From: Paludibacterium paludis
Lineage (GTDB): Bacteria > Pseudomonadota > Gammaproteobacteria > Burkholderiales > Chromobacteriaceae
Direction of reading: 5' to 3'
Assembly: GCF_018802605.1 (NCBI RefSeq)
Contig: NZ_CP069161.1
Coordinates: 434,001 to 498,000, forward strand
Length of the DNA stretch: 64,000 nt
In this document: positions 44,965 to 56,812 of the stretch, piece after piece
How the letters are laid out: each line of letters begins with the position of its first letter
How positions within the stretch are numbered: position 1 is the first letter of the stretch
The notes under the pieces: model-generated
Told to the model about the DNA's origin: nothing
Databases searched by the model: none
Seen by the model: only the letters and a program-made list of their open reading frames with translations
Made by a program: the position numbers and the translations under genes

Positions 44965-45867
44965 TCACGCCAGCGCGCTGCCCTGTTTGCCGCGAGCAGC
45001 CAATCGTTCCCCGATGGCCTGCAGCGCGGTCCAGCGCGGCCCGCACCAGGCCGGCTCGATCAGTGTGGGCGCCTGGGCGGTCGCCGACACCCGGTGATAC
45101 ACCACGTCCCAGGGCGTCGCCCGGATCAGTTCGGTGGCCAGATCCGCATAATCCTCCAGGCTCCACGGCGCGATTTCGCGCCGCTGGTACTGCGCCGCCA
45201 TGCGGCTGCCGCGCACGATCATCAAGGGGTGCAGCTTCAGCCCCTCCACCCCGGCTTCGAGAACCCGGGCGTGGGTTTCGCGGATCATCGTTTCGTCTTC
45301 GCCGGGCAGCCCGACGATGAGATGCGTGCAGATTTTCAGGCCGCGCTGGCGCGCGCGTCGCACGGCATCCTCGTATTCGGCGAAACCGTGTCCGCGATTG
45401 ATGCCGGCAAGCGTCGTGTCATGCGCGCTTTGCAGCCCCAACTCCAGCCAGACTTCCTTGCCTTCGCCGGCAAGGCCGGCCAGCAAGTCCAGCACCGCGT
45501 CCGGCACGCAATCCGGGCGCGTTCCCACACACAGTCCCACCACGTCGGCGCACTCCACGGCTTCGCGGTATTGCCGCTCGAGCCATTGGACCTCGGCATA
45601 GGTGCTGGTGTAGGCCTGGAAATAGGCCAGATAGCGGCGGGCACGGTCGGTGCGCGCCTTTTCCCGGTGAATCTGCTCGGAGATGGACAGCCTGGCGGCA
45701 TCGCGGCTGAAACTGCGGACGTTGCAGAACGTACAGCCGCCCTTGCCCAGCGTGCCGTCGCGATTGGGGCAGGTGAAGTCGCCGGTGAGGGACAGCTTGT
45801 GGACTTTCTCGCCAAAGCGCCGGCTCAGGTCCCGGCCCAGCGTATTGATGTAGGCGGTCAGATCCAT
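44965..45867 (-). CDS. Radical SAM protein, TIGR01212/YhcC family
   Basis: A 300-residue radical SAM protein. 'GDFTCPNRDGTLGKGGCTFC' carries the cluster Cys residues near residue 30-45. 'FQAYTSTYAEVQWL', 'CVGTRPDCVPDAVLDLL' and 'WLELGLQSAHDTTLAGINRG' are TIGR01212 blocks. The reaction of this family is not established; it is related in fold to coproporphyrinogen dehydrogenase-like enzymes. Downstream of a tiny membrane protein gene on the same strand. Confidence 0.9.
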   Translation of the reverse strand: MDLTAYINTLGRDLSRRFGEKVHKLSLTGDFTCPNRDGTLGKGGCTFCNVRSFSRDAARLSISEQIHREKARTDRARRYLAYFQAYTSTYAEVQWLERQYREAVECADVVGLCVGTRPDCVPDAVLDLLAGLAGEGKEVWLELGLQSAHDTTLAGINRGHGFAEYEDAVRRARQRGLKICTHLIVGLPGEDETMIRETHARVLEAGVEGLKLHPLMIVRGSRMAAQYQRREIAPWSLEDYADLATELIRATPWDVVYHRVSATAQAPTLIEPAWCGPRWTALQAIGERLAARGKQGSALA

Positions 45868-45918
45868 GGCAAAAGCCGCGAGGATAGATCCGCGCCGGGG
45901 CGGCGTCGCTGATTCGGA

Positions 45919-46086
45919 TCAAGCAAACAGGCGAAGGAGGATCGCGCCGAGCGCGACGCACAGCAGCAGCATGGCCAGACGGCTGAATACCGTGTGCACA
46001 TGGTGCCGGTACGCGCGGTGGCGCAGCAGATTCCACAAAAACACTGCCAGGGCCGCGATCAGCAGCCATTTGACGAAACGGCCCAT
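45919..46086 (-). CDS. 55-residue membrane protein (MIGRI-like)
   Basis: A small gene missed by most length cut-offs. ATG 46084-46086 opens 55 codons to TGA at 45919. It has two hydrophobic segments, 'WLLIAALAVFLWNLL' and 'LAMLLLCVALGAILLRLF', joined by a basic His/Arg loop. The N-terminus (MGRFVKWLLI) resembles the small 'MIGRI' proteins of betaproteobacteria, whose role is unknown. No strong ribosome binding site is seen. It is divergent from metX, and the nearest gene downstream is the radical SAM gene. Confidence 0.6.
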   Translation of the reverse strand: MGRFVKWLLIAALAVFLWNLLRHRAYRHHVHTVFSRLAMLLLCVALGAILLRLFA

Positions 46087-46170
46087 GAGATGGCGAAGCC
46101 GGTAAGGCGCAGAAAAGACGGGGCATTATCGCGGGGGCCGGCGTGCCTGCGCAAGTTTTTCCATATGCTG

Positions 46171-46199
46171 ATGACGTTACGTTGTGACGTCCTTATAAT
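46171..46199 (+). promoter_or_regulatory. Sigma-70 promoter of metX
   Basis: ATGACG (46171-46176), a 17-nt spacer and a perfect TATAAT (46194-46199), 60 nt before the metX start codon. The spacer contains two overlapping ACGTNACGT-like words that might bind a regulator. Confidence 0.65.
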
Positions 46200-46259
46200 G
46201 ATTCACATGCTCGAGAAGCCTTGACGCCGACACCAACACAAACAAGCTGTGAGTTCATC

Positions 46260-47402
46260 ATGACCGAAGCTGATAATTCCGTCGGCATCGTTACGGCGCA
46301 ACTGGCCGTTTTCGATACCCCTCTCCCGTTGCTGAGCGGTTCGCTCATTGGCAACTGGGAGCTCAAGTATGAAACCTATGGCACGCTCAACCGCGACAAG
46401 AGCAACGCGGTGCTGGTGTGCCATGCCCTGTCCGGCCATCACCATGTGGCCGGGCGTTATACGGAGGACGACGCCGCACCCGGCTGGTGGGATTCGATGG
46501 TGGGACCCGGCAAGCCGATCGATACCCGGCGTTTTTTCGTGGTCGGTGTGAATAACCTCGGCGGCTGCCACGGCAGCACCGGCCCGTCTTCCCTTCGCCC
46601 GGAAACCGGCGAGCCGTGGGGCGCGGCCTTTCCGGTGGTGACGGTGTCCGACTGGGTCAACGCCCAGGCCCTGCTGGCCGATCGGCTCGGCATCGAACGT
46701 TGGGCCGCGGTGATCGGCGGAAGTCTTGGCGGCATGCAGGCGCTGCAGTGGACCATCAGCTATCCGGCCCGGGTGGGACACGCTCTCGTCATCGCGTCGG
46801 CGCCCAAGCTGTCGGCGCAAAACATCGCTTTCAATGACGTGGCGCGTCAGGCCATCCTTAGCGACCCGGACTTTCACGGGGGGGATTTCTATCGTCATGG
46901 CACGGCGCCGCGCCGCGGCTTGCGGTTGGCGCGCATGCTCGGTCATATCACCTACCTGTCCGATGACGGCATGGGCGAAAAGTTCGGCCGCATGCTGCGC
47001 TCCGGCGAGTACCGCTTCGGTTACGATGTCGAATTCGAAATCGAATCCTATCTGCGCTATCAGGGCGACAAGTTTTCCGATATTTTCGACGCCAACACCT
47101 ATTTGTTGATGACCAAGGCGCTCGACTACTTCGATCCCGCCGCTGATGCCGGGCACGATCTGGCCGCGGCCCTGTCCGATGTCAAGGCATCGTTTCTGGT
47201 GGCGAGCTTCACCTCCGACTGGCGATTCTCCCCGGCGCGCTCGCGTGAGTTGGTGGACGCGCTGACCCGCGCCGACCGCCGGGTCAGCTATGCCGAGATC
47301 GAATCGGTTCATGGCCACGATGCCTTTCTGATGCTCGATCCGCCTTACGTCGCGCTGATGCGCACTTACCTTGACCGTGTCGCGCAGGAGGTGGGAGCAT
47401 GA
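46260..47402 (+). CDS. metX: Homoserine O-acyltransferase
   Basis: A 380-residue alpha/beta-hydrolase-fold enzyme that acylates homoserine in methionine synthesis. The nucleophile Ser is in '[16 protein letters not shown]', the acid in '[18 protein letters not shown]' region and the base His in '[13 protein letters not shown]'. '[16 protein letters not shown]' is the family oxyanion segment. Many betaproteobacterial MetX proteins use succinyl-CoA rather than acetyl-CoA; the donor cannot be set here. ATG 46260 chosen by family. It overlaps metW by 4 bp. Confidence 0.94.
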   Translation: MTEADNSVGIVTAQLAVFDTPLPLLSGSLIGNWELKYETYGTLNRDKSNAVLVCHALSGHHHVAGRYTEDDAAPGWWDSMVGPGKPIDTRRFFVVGVNNLGGCHGSTGPSSLRPETGEPWGAAFPVVTVSDWVNAQALLADRLGIERWAAVIGGSLGGMQALQWTISYPARVGHALVIASAPKLSAQNIAFNDVARQAILSDPDFHGGDFYRHGTAPRRGLRLARMLGHITYLSDDGMGEKFGRMLRSGEYRFGYDVEFEIESYLRYQGDKFSDIFDANTYLLMTKALDYFDPAADAGHDLAAALSDVKASFLVASFTSDWRFSPARSRELVDALTRADRRVSYAEIESVHGHDAFLMLDPPYVALMRTYLDRVAQEVGA

Positions 47403-48004
47403 CCCGACTGGAAACATTGCGCCCGGATCTGCAGCAGATCGCGGGCTGGATCCGGGACGGATCCCGTGTGCTGGACCTCGGATGCGGCGATGGCGCTCTG
47501 CTGGCCTGGCTCGGTGAACACAAGGGGGTGCGGGGTTACGGCGTCGAGATCGACGTGGACAATATCGTGCGCTGCGTGGCCAACGGCGTGAACGCGCTGC
47601 AGGGCGATCTTGAGGCCGGACTGTCGGCCTACGGCGACGCCAGCTTCGATCAGGTGATCCTGTCACAGACCATCCAGGCGATGCGTGAAACCGAGCGTAT
47701 CCTGTGCGAAATCACCCGTGTCGGGCGCGAAGCGATCGTGACCTTCCCCAATTTCGGCTACTGGCGCAATCGCTGGCAGATCCTGGCCGGACGGATGCCG
47801 GTATCGGAAACGATCCCCTATCAGTGGTACGATACGCCCAATATTCACTGGTGCATGCTCGGGGATTTCGAGGCCTTGTGCACGAAAAACCGTATCCGGA
47901 TCCTGGAACGGGTGGTGATGGACGGGCAGCGGCGCGTTGACTTTCTGCCCAATGTGCGCGGCAGCCTCGCGTTTTACCGGATCGGCCGCCAAGGACGATC
48001 CTAA
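47399..48004 (+). CDS. metW: Methionine biosynthesis protein MetW
   Basis: A 201-residue SAM-binding-fold protein. Motif I is '[19 protein letters not shown]'; '[20 protein letters not shown]' and '[16 protein letters not shown]' are MetW-specific. MetW forms a pair with MetX in many proteobacteria and stimulates or is needed for its activity. Start ATG overlaps the metX stop (ATGA), so the two are translated together. Confidence 0.94.
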   Translation: MTRLETLRPDLQQIAGWIRDGSRVLDLGCGDGALLAWLGEHKGVRGYGVEIDVDNIVRCVANGVNALQGDLEAGLSAYGDASFDQVILSQTIQAMRETERILCEITRVGREAIVTFPNFGYWRNRWQILAGRMPVSETIPYQWYDTPNIHWCMLGDFEALCTKNRIRILERVVMDGQRRVDFLPNVRGSLAFYRIGRQGRS

Positions 48005-48025
48005 CGAGAAGAACGTTACGATTCG

Positions 48026-49287
48026 ATGATTCAACATGCAGCAAACTGGCGGCAGACCCTGCTGTCGCGCCGGATGATCATTTGTCTTTTTACCGGCTTT
48101 TCTTCGGGCTTGCCGCTGTTCCTGCTGATCAATCTGGTGCCGGCCTGGCTGCGCAGCGAAGGGGTCGACCTCAAGACCATCGGCCTGTTTACCCTGATCC
48201 AGTTTCCCTATACCTGGAAGTTCCTCTGGTCGCCGCTGATGGACCGCTTCAGCCTGCCATGGCTCGGCCGCCGTCGCGGATGGATGCTGGTCTCGCAACT
48301 GGCGCTGCTGGCCAGCATCGGGCTGTTCGGCCTGTTCCGTCCGGCCTCCGATTTGCCCTGGATCGCGGCGATGGCTTTTTTCGTGTCGTTCTTCTCGGCG
48401 AGCCAGGACATCGTGCTTGACGCCTACCGACGCGAACTGCTGGACGACGAGCAGTTGGGGCTTGGCACGTCGCTGCATGTGAACGCCTACCGGCTGGCGA
48501 GCCTGGTGCCGGGCTCCCTGGCCCTCGTGCTGTCCGACCATCTGGCCTGGTCATCGGTGTTTCTCGTCACCGCTCTGTTCATGCTGCCCGGTATTGTCTT
48601 GACGCTGGTGGTGGCAGAGCCCGCGCGGACCGCGCTGCGGCCGCACACGCTGCGCGAAGCGGTGGTCGATCCGTTCCTGGAGTTTTTCCGGCGCAACGGC
48701 CGCTCGGCGGCACTGCTGGTGCTGGCGTTCATCTTCCTGTACAAGCTCGGCGACAGCATGGCTACCTCGCTGGCGACGCCGTTTTACATGGACATGGGAT
48801 TCAGCAAGTCGCAGATCGGACTCGTCGCGAAAAACGCCAGCCTATGGCCGAGCGTGATCGGCGGTCTGCTCGGCGGTGTCTGGATGATCCGGCTCGGCAT
48901 CAATCGCGCCCTGTGGCTGTTCGGCGTCGTGCAGGTGGTATCGATCATCGGTTTCGCGCTGCTGGCCGCCGCCGGTCCATTCTCGGCGATCGGAGGCTGG
49001 GAACTCGCCAAACTCGCGGTCGTGATCGGTTTCGAGGCGTTGGGCGTGGGGCTCGGAAGTTCGGCCTTCGTCGCTTTCATTGCCCGCTCCACCCACCCGG
49101 CGTACACCGCGACCCAGTTCGCCCTGTTCAGCAGCCTCGCCATGGTGCCGCGCACCGTCGCCAACTCCATGACGGGGTTTCTCGTCGAGCGCTTCGGCTG
49201 GTTCGGATTTTTTCTGCTGTGCACGCTGCTTGCGCTACCCGGCATGGCGTTGCTGTGCAAGGTGGCCCCTTACCGTGGAGACGATTC

Positions 49288-49291
<4 letters not shown>
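48026..49291 (+). CDS. ampG: AmpG-type muropeptide permease
   Basis: A 421-residue, 12-segment major facilitator close to AmpG. 'FTGFSSGLPLFLLINLVPAW' and 'FLWSPLMDRFSLPWLGRRRG' are hallmark N-terminal blocks, as is 'DAYRRELLDDEQLGLGTSLH'. AmpG imports anhydro-muropeptides for cell-wall recycling and beta-lactamase induction. It starts 21 nt after metW on the same strand and its stop overlaps a lysozyme-inhibitor gene. Confidence 0.92.
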
Positions 49292-51534
<2,243 letters not shown>

Positions 51535-52305
51535 TCGCGATTCGCGTAGAAGGCCGGATCTTCGTTGTCCGCGCACCAGCCCGGAATACCGAGCAGGGGG
51601 AGCGGCCACAACCGGTGGGTGTCGGCAAGCCGGGCATCGTCGTCAAGTTGTTCGGCAAGCCAGGCGTCGAGCCAGTCGCGCTGCGCGCGGTGCTCCATCC
51701 GGAAAAATCCGTCGTCCACTTGCACGACCAGCGCTTTCCCGCACCAGCCGATGAAGGGGGCCAGGCCGGTTTCCCACAGCGCGTGCCCCAGCGCGAAGGC
51801 ACCGATCCGGCTTCCCCAGTCTTGCCTGTGTTCAAGAAACAGCGCGTCCCACCGCATCTGGTCGATCAGATGTCCGAGATGACTGTCCGAGACGGGGATC
51901 AGTATGCCGCTTTCGTCCAGCAGCGTGGCGGCGTCCCTTGCCGGCCCGCGCCGTACTTCTCCACGGGCAATGGCGCGGACATGACGCCGGTTCAAAGCGG
52001 TTTTCGCCCGTGGCCAGGCAAGCCAGGCCAGCGCATTGAACCAATCGTGCCAGTTGCGCCGCCGGGTCGGCACTTCGCCGGTCTGCGCGATGTGCTGCTC
52101 GTAATAGACATCCGGTTCCAGGCCAAGCACGAAGCGGACCGGCGAGGCGCAGCGTCCGGTAAGCGCATCGAGTTCGGCCTGATCGGGCCAGTCGGCAAAT
52201 GACGGCAAAACGAGACCGGCAAGTCCCGCGTACAGGGGATGGTGCAAGGAAAGTGGGCGCCAGTCGGCCATGACAAATCGGGAAGAGTGTGCGATTGGTG
52301 TCAGT

Positions 52306-54507
52306 CTAAAGATTTTCAGAAACGGCCGCACTATCGGCGACCCGGTTGCGGCCGGCTTTCTTGGCGGCATACAGCTGGCGGTCCGCGCGTTTGAGCAGGC
52401 TTTCCATCGCCTCGCCGTCTTCCGAGCAGGCGATACCGATACTGACCTGGTAGCGGATACGGGCGCCCTCTGGCGTGACGACTTCGTCGTTTTCCGTCGC
52501 GAGGCGGATGCGTTCGGCGATGTGCCGCGCCTCGGCAAGATCGCTGCCGGGCAGCAGCGCACAGAACTCCTCACCGCCCATGCGGCCGATGAAATCGGTT
52601 GAGCGGAGTATGGACTGGCAAAGCTTGGCGAAGTGGATGATGACCATATCTCCGGCCGCATGGCCATAAGTGTCGTTGATGGTCTTGAAGCGATCCAGAT
52701 CCATCATCAGCACGGCATCCGGTTGCCGGTCGCGGGAGGCCTGCTTCAACTCCCTGCCAGCCAGATCGACGAAGTGTCGGCGATTCAGTAAACCGGTCAT
52801 GCCGTCGCGGGTGGCCATCTGATAGAGCTGGCTCTCGTGCAGGTTACGCTGCAGGGCGATGGCCGTGATGTGCGAGATCCGGTAGAGCAAGCGAAGCTCT
52901 TCGGCGTTGGGGTTGCGCGGTTCGCGATAGTACAGCGCGATGGTTCCGAGCAGGGTGCGATCGGCGGCGAGTACCGGCGTCGACCAGCACGAGCGCAGGC
53001 CGGCGCGGGCGAGCTGTGGCAAATGGCTCCACAGCGGGGAGTGTTCGATGTCATTGACGATGACTGTCCGTTTCCAGAATGCGGCGGTGCCGCAAGCGCC
53101 TGTCTCGGCGCCGATCGGCGCACGGGCGAGCAAATCCCGGTATTCGGTGGGCAGTGCCGCCGAGGCGGCCATCCGCAGGTCGTGCGCAGACTCGTCCACC
53201 AGCATGATTGTGCACATGGCCTGACCCAGCTGGGGTTCGACCATCCGGCAGATTTGCTGCAGGGTTTCCTCGATCGGCCGGTTGTCGGCGATCATTTCCA
53301 TGATGGCGTTTTCATCGGCAAGGAGCCGGTTGGCCTGCCGCGCCTCGGTGATTTCCCTGTCGATGCACAGCAGCGAGGTCAACTGACCGTGGCTGTCGAA
53401 CTCCGGAAAGATGCGGCTTTCGAAAAAGTATTGATGGTCGCCGATCGACAACTGGATCTCGATGGTGCGCTGCTCGTGTTCGCGGATGACCTCCCGGCAG
53501 GCCTCGACCACCTGGCGGGTGACGTTGTCGGGCCAGCCCTTTTCATGAATTTTTTTACCGATGTGCTCGTCGCGCGCCAGCGGCGAATAGCGGGTCACGC
53601 TGCGATTGATGTACTGGCAACGCAAGTCCAGGTCGTAGCGTGAAATGATGTCGGCGGAGTTCTCCACCAGCATCCGGAACTCCTGTTCGCGACGTCGGAT
53701 TTCCTGTTCGGCGAGCTTGCGGGGCGTGATGACGTGGCATAGCGCGACGATTTCGTGGGTATGCCGGTCCCGGCTGATGACCTGGGAGCGCTGCTCGATC
53801 CATTCCCAGTGGCCGTCTTCGTGCTTGAGCCGGTACTCCGTGCTGGCCGCTCCGGCGTTGTGGGGGACGGCATGGTTCAACAGGCGCTCAAGTCGGCCCC
53901 GGTCGTCAGGATGCACGCGTTCGAGCCAGTCGTCGAAAGCAATGTCCTGCCATTCGTCGCCCAGCCCCAGCATCGCATTCAGGCACTGGCGCGTCGCGTG
54001 AACGCGGCGCAGGGTCAGATCGAAGCAGAGCAGCCCTATCCGCGAGCCATTGAGCGCGGTGTTCCAGCGCAGGTTCTCGTGATGCAGGCGCTCCTGCTCG
54101 GTCAGGTCTTGTACCAGCAGTACCCGCCACCCGCGCCGCGCCGGGGTCACCGAGCAGTACAGCGAGAGCCGGATGATGTGCTGACGGCCCTGGGGGTCCT
54201 GGATGTCCATTGTCCGGCTCTGGCTCATCGCGCCCTGCTGTCGCATCAGGTGGGCCATGACGTCGGAGGGAAGCGGAAGGTGATCGAGATGGACGGCTCC
54301 GGAGCCGAAAAGCTCGATGAACGGCGGGCTTTTAGAGATAATGCGTCCGTCATCATGCAGCGCGCAGCTGGGATCGGGAGACTGGCTGACGAAGCGGGCG
54401 AGTTCTCTCAAGGTATGGCGACGCGCCTGTCTGGCTTGCAAGAACCAGCCGGCGGCGAGAGCCGCGGCACTGAGCAGAATCGGCCCAAGGCTCATCCAGA
54501 ACAACAT
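52306..54507 (-). CDS. PAS/GAF/GGDEF diguanylate cyclase
   Basis: About 733 residues. One N-terminal transmembrane segment ('MSLGPILLSAAALAAGWF') is followed by two or three PAS domains ('EDGHWEWIEQRSQVISRDRH', 'FRMLVENSADIISRYDLDLR'), a GAF domain (about 440-600) and a C-terminal GGDEF domain with active site 'GRMGGEEFCALLPGSD', so it should synthesise c-di-GMP. No EAL domain follows. The start is uncertain: ATG 54507 has a GGAG 3-4 nt upstream; further in-frame ATGs lie inside cysG on the other strand. It would sense a redox or small-molecule signal. Confidence 0.88.
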   Translation of the reverse strand: MLFWMSLGPILLSAAALAAGWFLQARQARRHTLRELARFVSQSPDPSCALHDDGRIISKSPPFIELFGSGAVHLDHLPLPSDVMAHLMRQQGAMSQSRTMDIQDPQGRQHIIRLSLYCSVTPARRGWRVLLVQDLTEQERLHHENLRWNTALNGSRIGLLCFDLTLRRVHATRQCLNAMLGLGDEWQDIAFDDWLERVHPDDRGRLERLLNHAVPHNAGAASTEYRLKHEDGHWEWIEQRSQVISRDRHTHEIVALCHVITPRKLAEQEIRRREQEFRMLVENSADIISRYDLDLRCQYINRSVTRYSPLARDEHIGKKIHEKGWPDNVTRQVVEACREVIREHEQRTIEIQLSIGDHQYFFESRIFPEFDSHGQLTSLLCIDREITEARQANRLLADENAIMEMIADNRPIEETLQQICRMVEPQLGQAMCTIMLVDESAHDLRMAASAALPTEYRDLLARAPIGAETGACGTAAFWKRTVIVNDIEHSPLWSHLPQLARAGLRSCWSTPVLAADRTLLGTIALYYREPRNPNAEELRLLYRISHITAIALQRNLHESQLYQMATRDGMTGLLNRRHFVDLAGRELKQASRDRQPDAVLMMDLDRFKTINDTYGHAAGDMVIIHFAKLCQSILRSTDFIGRMGGEEFCALLPGSDLAEARHIAERIRLATENDEVVTPEGARIRYQVSIGIACSEDGEAMESLLKRADRQLYAAKKAGRNRVADSAAVSENL

Positions 54508-54633
54508 GCTCTCCAGTAAACGACCCTCTGCGATGTTGCCCCATGCGGAGAGGTCTTGGCAATAAATCACACTGTCGTCGTGCTGTCCCGACAATTGAAG
54601 TAAGCTTAGTTCATAACGGATTCTTTTTTCATC

Positions 54634-56055
54634 ATGGATTACTTCCCCCTGTTCATGCGTTTGCGCCATGCCGATTGTCTGGTGGTCGGCGCGGGAGAGG
54701 TCGCGCTGCGCAAGGTGCGCCTGCTGACGGCGGCCGGCGCGCGTCTGACCGTGATTGCGCCGCGTTGCCATCCGGAGCTGAAGGGAATGGCAGAGGCCGG
54801 AGAATTGGCGTTTCTTGAACGGGAGTTCGACGATGAAGATCTGGCCGGCAAATGCCTGGCAATCGCCGCGACGGATTGTCGCGAGGTCAATCGGAGGGTC
54901 TCGGAAGCCGCGAAGCTGCGAGGTATTCCGGTGAATGTGGTCGACGACCCTGAGTTGTCTTCCTTCATCACTCCGGCGATAGTCGACCGCTCGCCACTCG
55001 TTATCGCGGTATCGACGGGAGGACGTGTCCCGGTACTCGCCCGTCTCGTCAGGGCGCGACTGGAGAGCCTGATTCCCGCGGGGTTCGGCCGCCTTGCCCG
55101 TTTCGCCGGAGAGTTCCGCGACCGTGTCAAGGAGCGTTTCCCCGAAACCGGCGCGCGGCGGGCTTTCTGGGAGTCGGTGCTCGAGGGACCCTTGGCCGAT
55201 GACGTGATGGGCGGCAACGAGGGGCGGGCCCGCGAATCGATGGAGCGCGCCATCTTGTCCGGCGATTCGACCCCCTCCGGCTGTGTCTACCTGGTGGGGG
55301 CGGGGCCCGGCAATCCGGATTTGCTGACATTTCGCGCGCTACGGCTGATGCAGCAAGCCGATATCGTGCTTTACGATAATCTGGTGGCGCCGGCCTTGCT
55401 CGACCTGGTCCGGCGCGATGCCGAACGGCTCTACGTGGGCAAGCGACGTGATAATCATGCGCTGCCGCAAGAAGAGATCAATACCCTGATGGCCAGGCTC
55501 GCGCTGGAAGGGCGGCGGGTGCTGCGACTCAAGGGCGGCGATCCGTTCACTTTCGGCCGCGGCGGCGAAGAAATCGAGACTCTGGTATCGCATGGGATCC
55601 CTTTCGAAGTCGTGCCTGGAATCACGTCGGCCAGTGGCGCGGCCGCTTATGCTGGCATTCCCTTGACCCATCGCGACTATGCTCAGTCGGTAACCTTTGT
55701 GACCGGGCATCGCAAGGATTCTGCCCTGACGCTCGACTGGCCGGCTCTGGTGCGGCCGGAGCAAACGGTGGTGATCTACATGGGGGTTTCGACGGCAAAA
55801 GCGCTGTGCGAGGGGTTCATCACTCACGGCAAGTCCGCGTCCACCCCCGCGGCGGTCGTTGAGTGGGCAACGTGCGAGCGGCAAAGAACAGTGGTCGGCA
55901 CTCTGGAAACGTTGCCCGCTAAAATGTCGGAGTACGGCATACACTCGCCGGCGTTGATCATCGTCGGCGAGGTTGTCACGTTGGCCGACAAGCTCGGCTG
56001 GTACCGGCGCGTGGAGGGGGGCTCGCAGACAATCGCTGTTTTACCGCATTCATGA
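54634..56055 (+). CDS. cysG: Siroheme synthase CysG
   Basis: A 473-residue trifunctional enzyme for siroheme. The N-terminal precorrin-2 dehydrogenase/ferrochelatase half has NAD-binding 'CLVVGAGEVALRKVRLL' and 'SSFITPAIVDRSPLVIAVST'. The C-terminal SAM uroporphyrinogen methyltransferase half has 'VYLVGAGPGNPDLLTFRALR' and 'VLRLKGGDPFTFGRGGEE'. Siroheme serves sulfite and nitrite reductases. It precedes the PTS genes by 48 bp on the same strand. Confidence 0.96.
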   Translation: MDYFPLFMRLRHADCLVVGAGEVALRKVRLLTAAGARLTVIAPRCHPELKGMAEAGELAFLEREFDDEDLAGKCLAIAATDCREVNRRVSEAAKLRGIPVNVVDDPELSSFITPAIVDRSPLVIAVSTGGRVPVLARLVRARLESLIPAGFGRLARFAGEFRDRVKERFPETGARRAFWESVLEGPLADDVMGGNEGRARESMERAILSGDSTPSGCVYLVGAGPGNPDLLTFRALRLMQQADIVLYDNLVAPALLDLVRRDAERLYVGKRRDNHALPQEEINTLMARLALEGRRVLRLKGGDPFTFGRGGEEIETLVSHGIPFEVVPGITSASGAAAYAGIPLTHRDYAQSVTFVTGHRKDSALTLDWPALVRPEQTVVIYMGVSTAKALCEGFITHGKSASTPAAVVEWATCERQRTVVGTLETLPAKMSEYGIHSPALIIVGEVVTLADKLGWYRRVEGGSQTIAVLPHS

Positions 56056-56103
56056 CATACTGTTTGTGATGATCCATCAGCATTTTACAATTCGTGGCAC
56101 ATT

Positions 56104-56505
56104 ATGGTCGGCGTTCTCATCATTACTCATGGCAACCTGGGGTCCAGCCTGGCAGGCTGTGCCGAGCACATACTGGGCCGGGCACCCGATAATCTGGATG
56201 TTCTGGCCGTCGAAAAGACCGATGATCCCGAACAGGCCCTGGCGCGCGCTCGCGACAAGGTCGCGCGGCTCGATACGGGAGAGGGGGTATTGGTCCTGAC
56301 CGATATTTTCGGGGCCACCCCTTCCAATATCGCCAGCCGGCTGATCGAGCCGGGGCGCGTCGAAGCGGTGGCGGGGGTCAATGTACCGATGCTGGTGCGT
56401 GCGCTGTGCTACAGCTCCCAGTCACTGGACGTGACGGTCAGCAAGGCCGTGACGGGCGGACTGGAAGGCGTGCTCTACATTATTCCGGGGGAGGCCAATG
56501 CTTAA
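56104..56505 (+). CDS. PTS EIIA component, mannose (ManX) type
   Basis: A 133-residue EIIA(Man)-fold protein with phospho-acceptor His9 ('LIITHGNLGSSLAG') and 'DIFGATPSNIASRL'. It accepts phosphate from HPr. No EIIB, EIIC or EIID gene is nearby, so it is probably part of the regulatory, sugar-independent PTS seen in many betaproteobacteria. Its stop overlaps the HPr start by 8 bp. Confidence 0.92.
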   Translation: MVGVLIITHGNLGSSLAGCAEHILGRAPDNLDVLAVEKTDDPEQALARARDKVARLDTGEGVLVLTDIFGATPSNIASRLIEPGRVEAVAGVNVPMLVRALCYSSQSLDVTVSKAVTGGLEGVLYIIPGEANA

Positions 56506-56767
56506 AAAAGAAATCGAAATCATCAATAAACTGGGATTGCATGCCCGGGCGTCCAGCAAGTTCACCCAACTCGCGAGCCGGTTTTCCAGCGATATTTTCA
56601 TTTCCCGCAGCAACCGCCGGGTCAATGGCAAAAGCATCATGGGCGTGATGATGCTGGCGGCGGCCAAAGGTTCGACCGTCACGCTAGAAGTCGACGGCGG
56701 TGACGAGACTGAGGCCATGTCGGCATTGACGGAGCTCATCAACAATCGGTTCGATGAGGCGGAATAA
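56498..56767 (+). CDS. ptsH: HPr phosphocarrier protein
   Basis: An 89-residue HPr with phospho-acceptor His15 ('NKLGLHARASSKF') and the regulatory Ser46 in 'NGKSIMGVMMLAA'. The Ser46 surround suggests it is also an HPr kinase/phosphatase target, as in Neisseria-type systems, though hprK is not in this window. It passes phosphate from EI to the EIIA just upstream. Confidence 0.95.
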   Translation: MLKKEIEIINKLGLHARASSKFTQLASRFSSDIFISRSNRRVNGKSIMGVMMLAAAKGSTVTLEVDGGDETEAMSALTELINNRFDEAE

Positions 56768-56777
56768 GCGCAAGCAG

Positions 56778-56798
56778 GCGGGGCTGCGGCGGCCCCGC
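56778..56798 (+). promoter_or_regulatory. Intercistronic hairpin before ptsI
   Basis: GCGGGGC (56778-56784) pairs with GCCCCGC (56792-56798) over a 7-nt loop, 14 nt before the ptsI ATG. It could limit read-through or act at the translational start of ptsI. Confidence 0.45.
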
Positions 56799-56812
56799 GG
56801 AGGATTGGGGAC

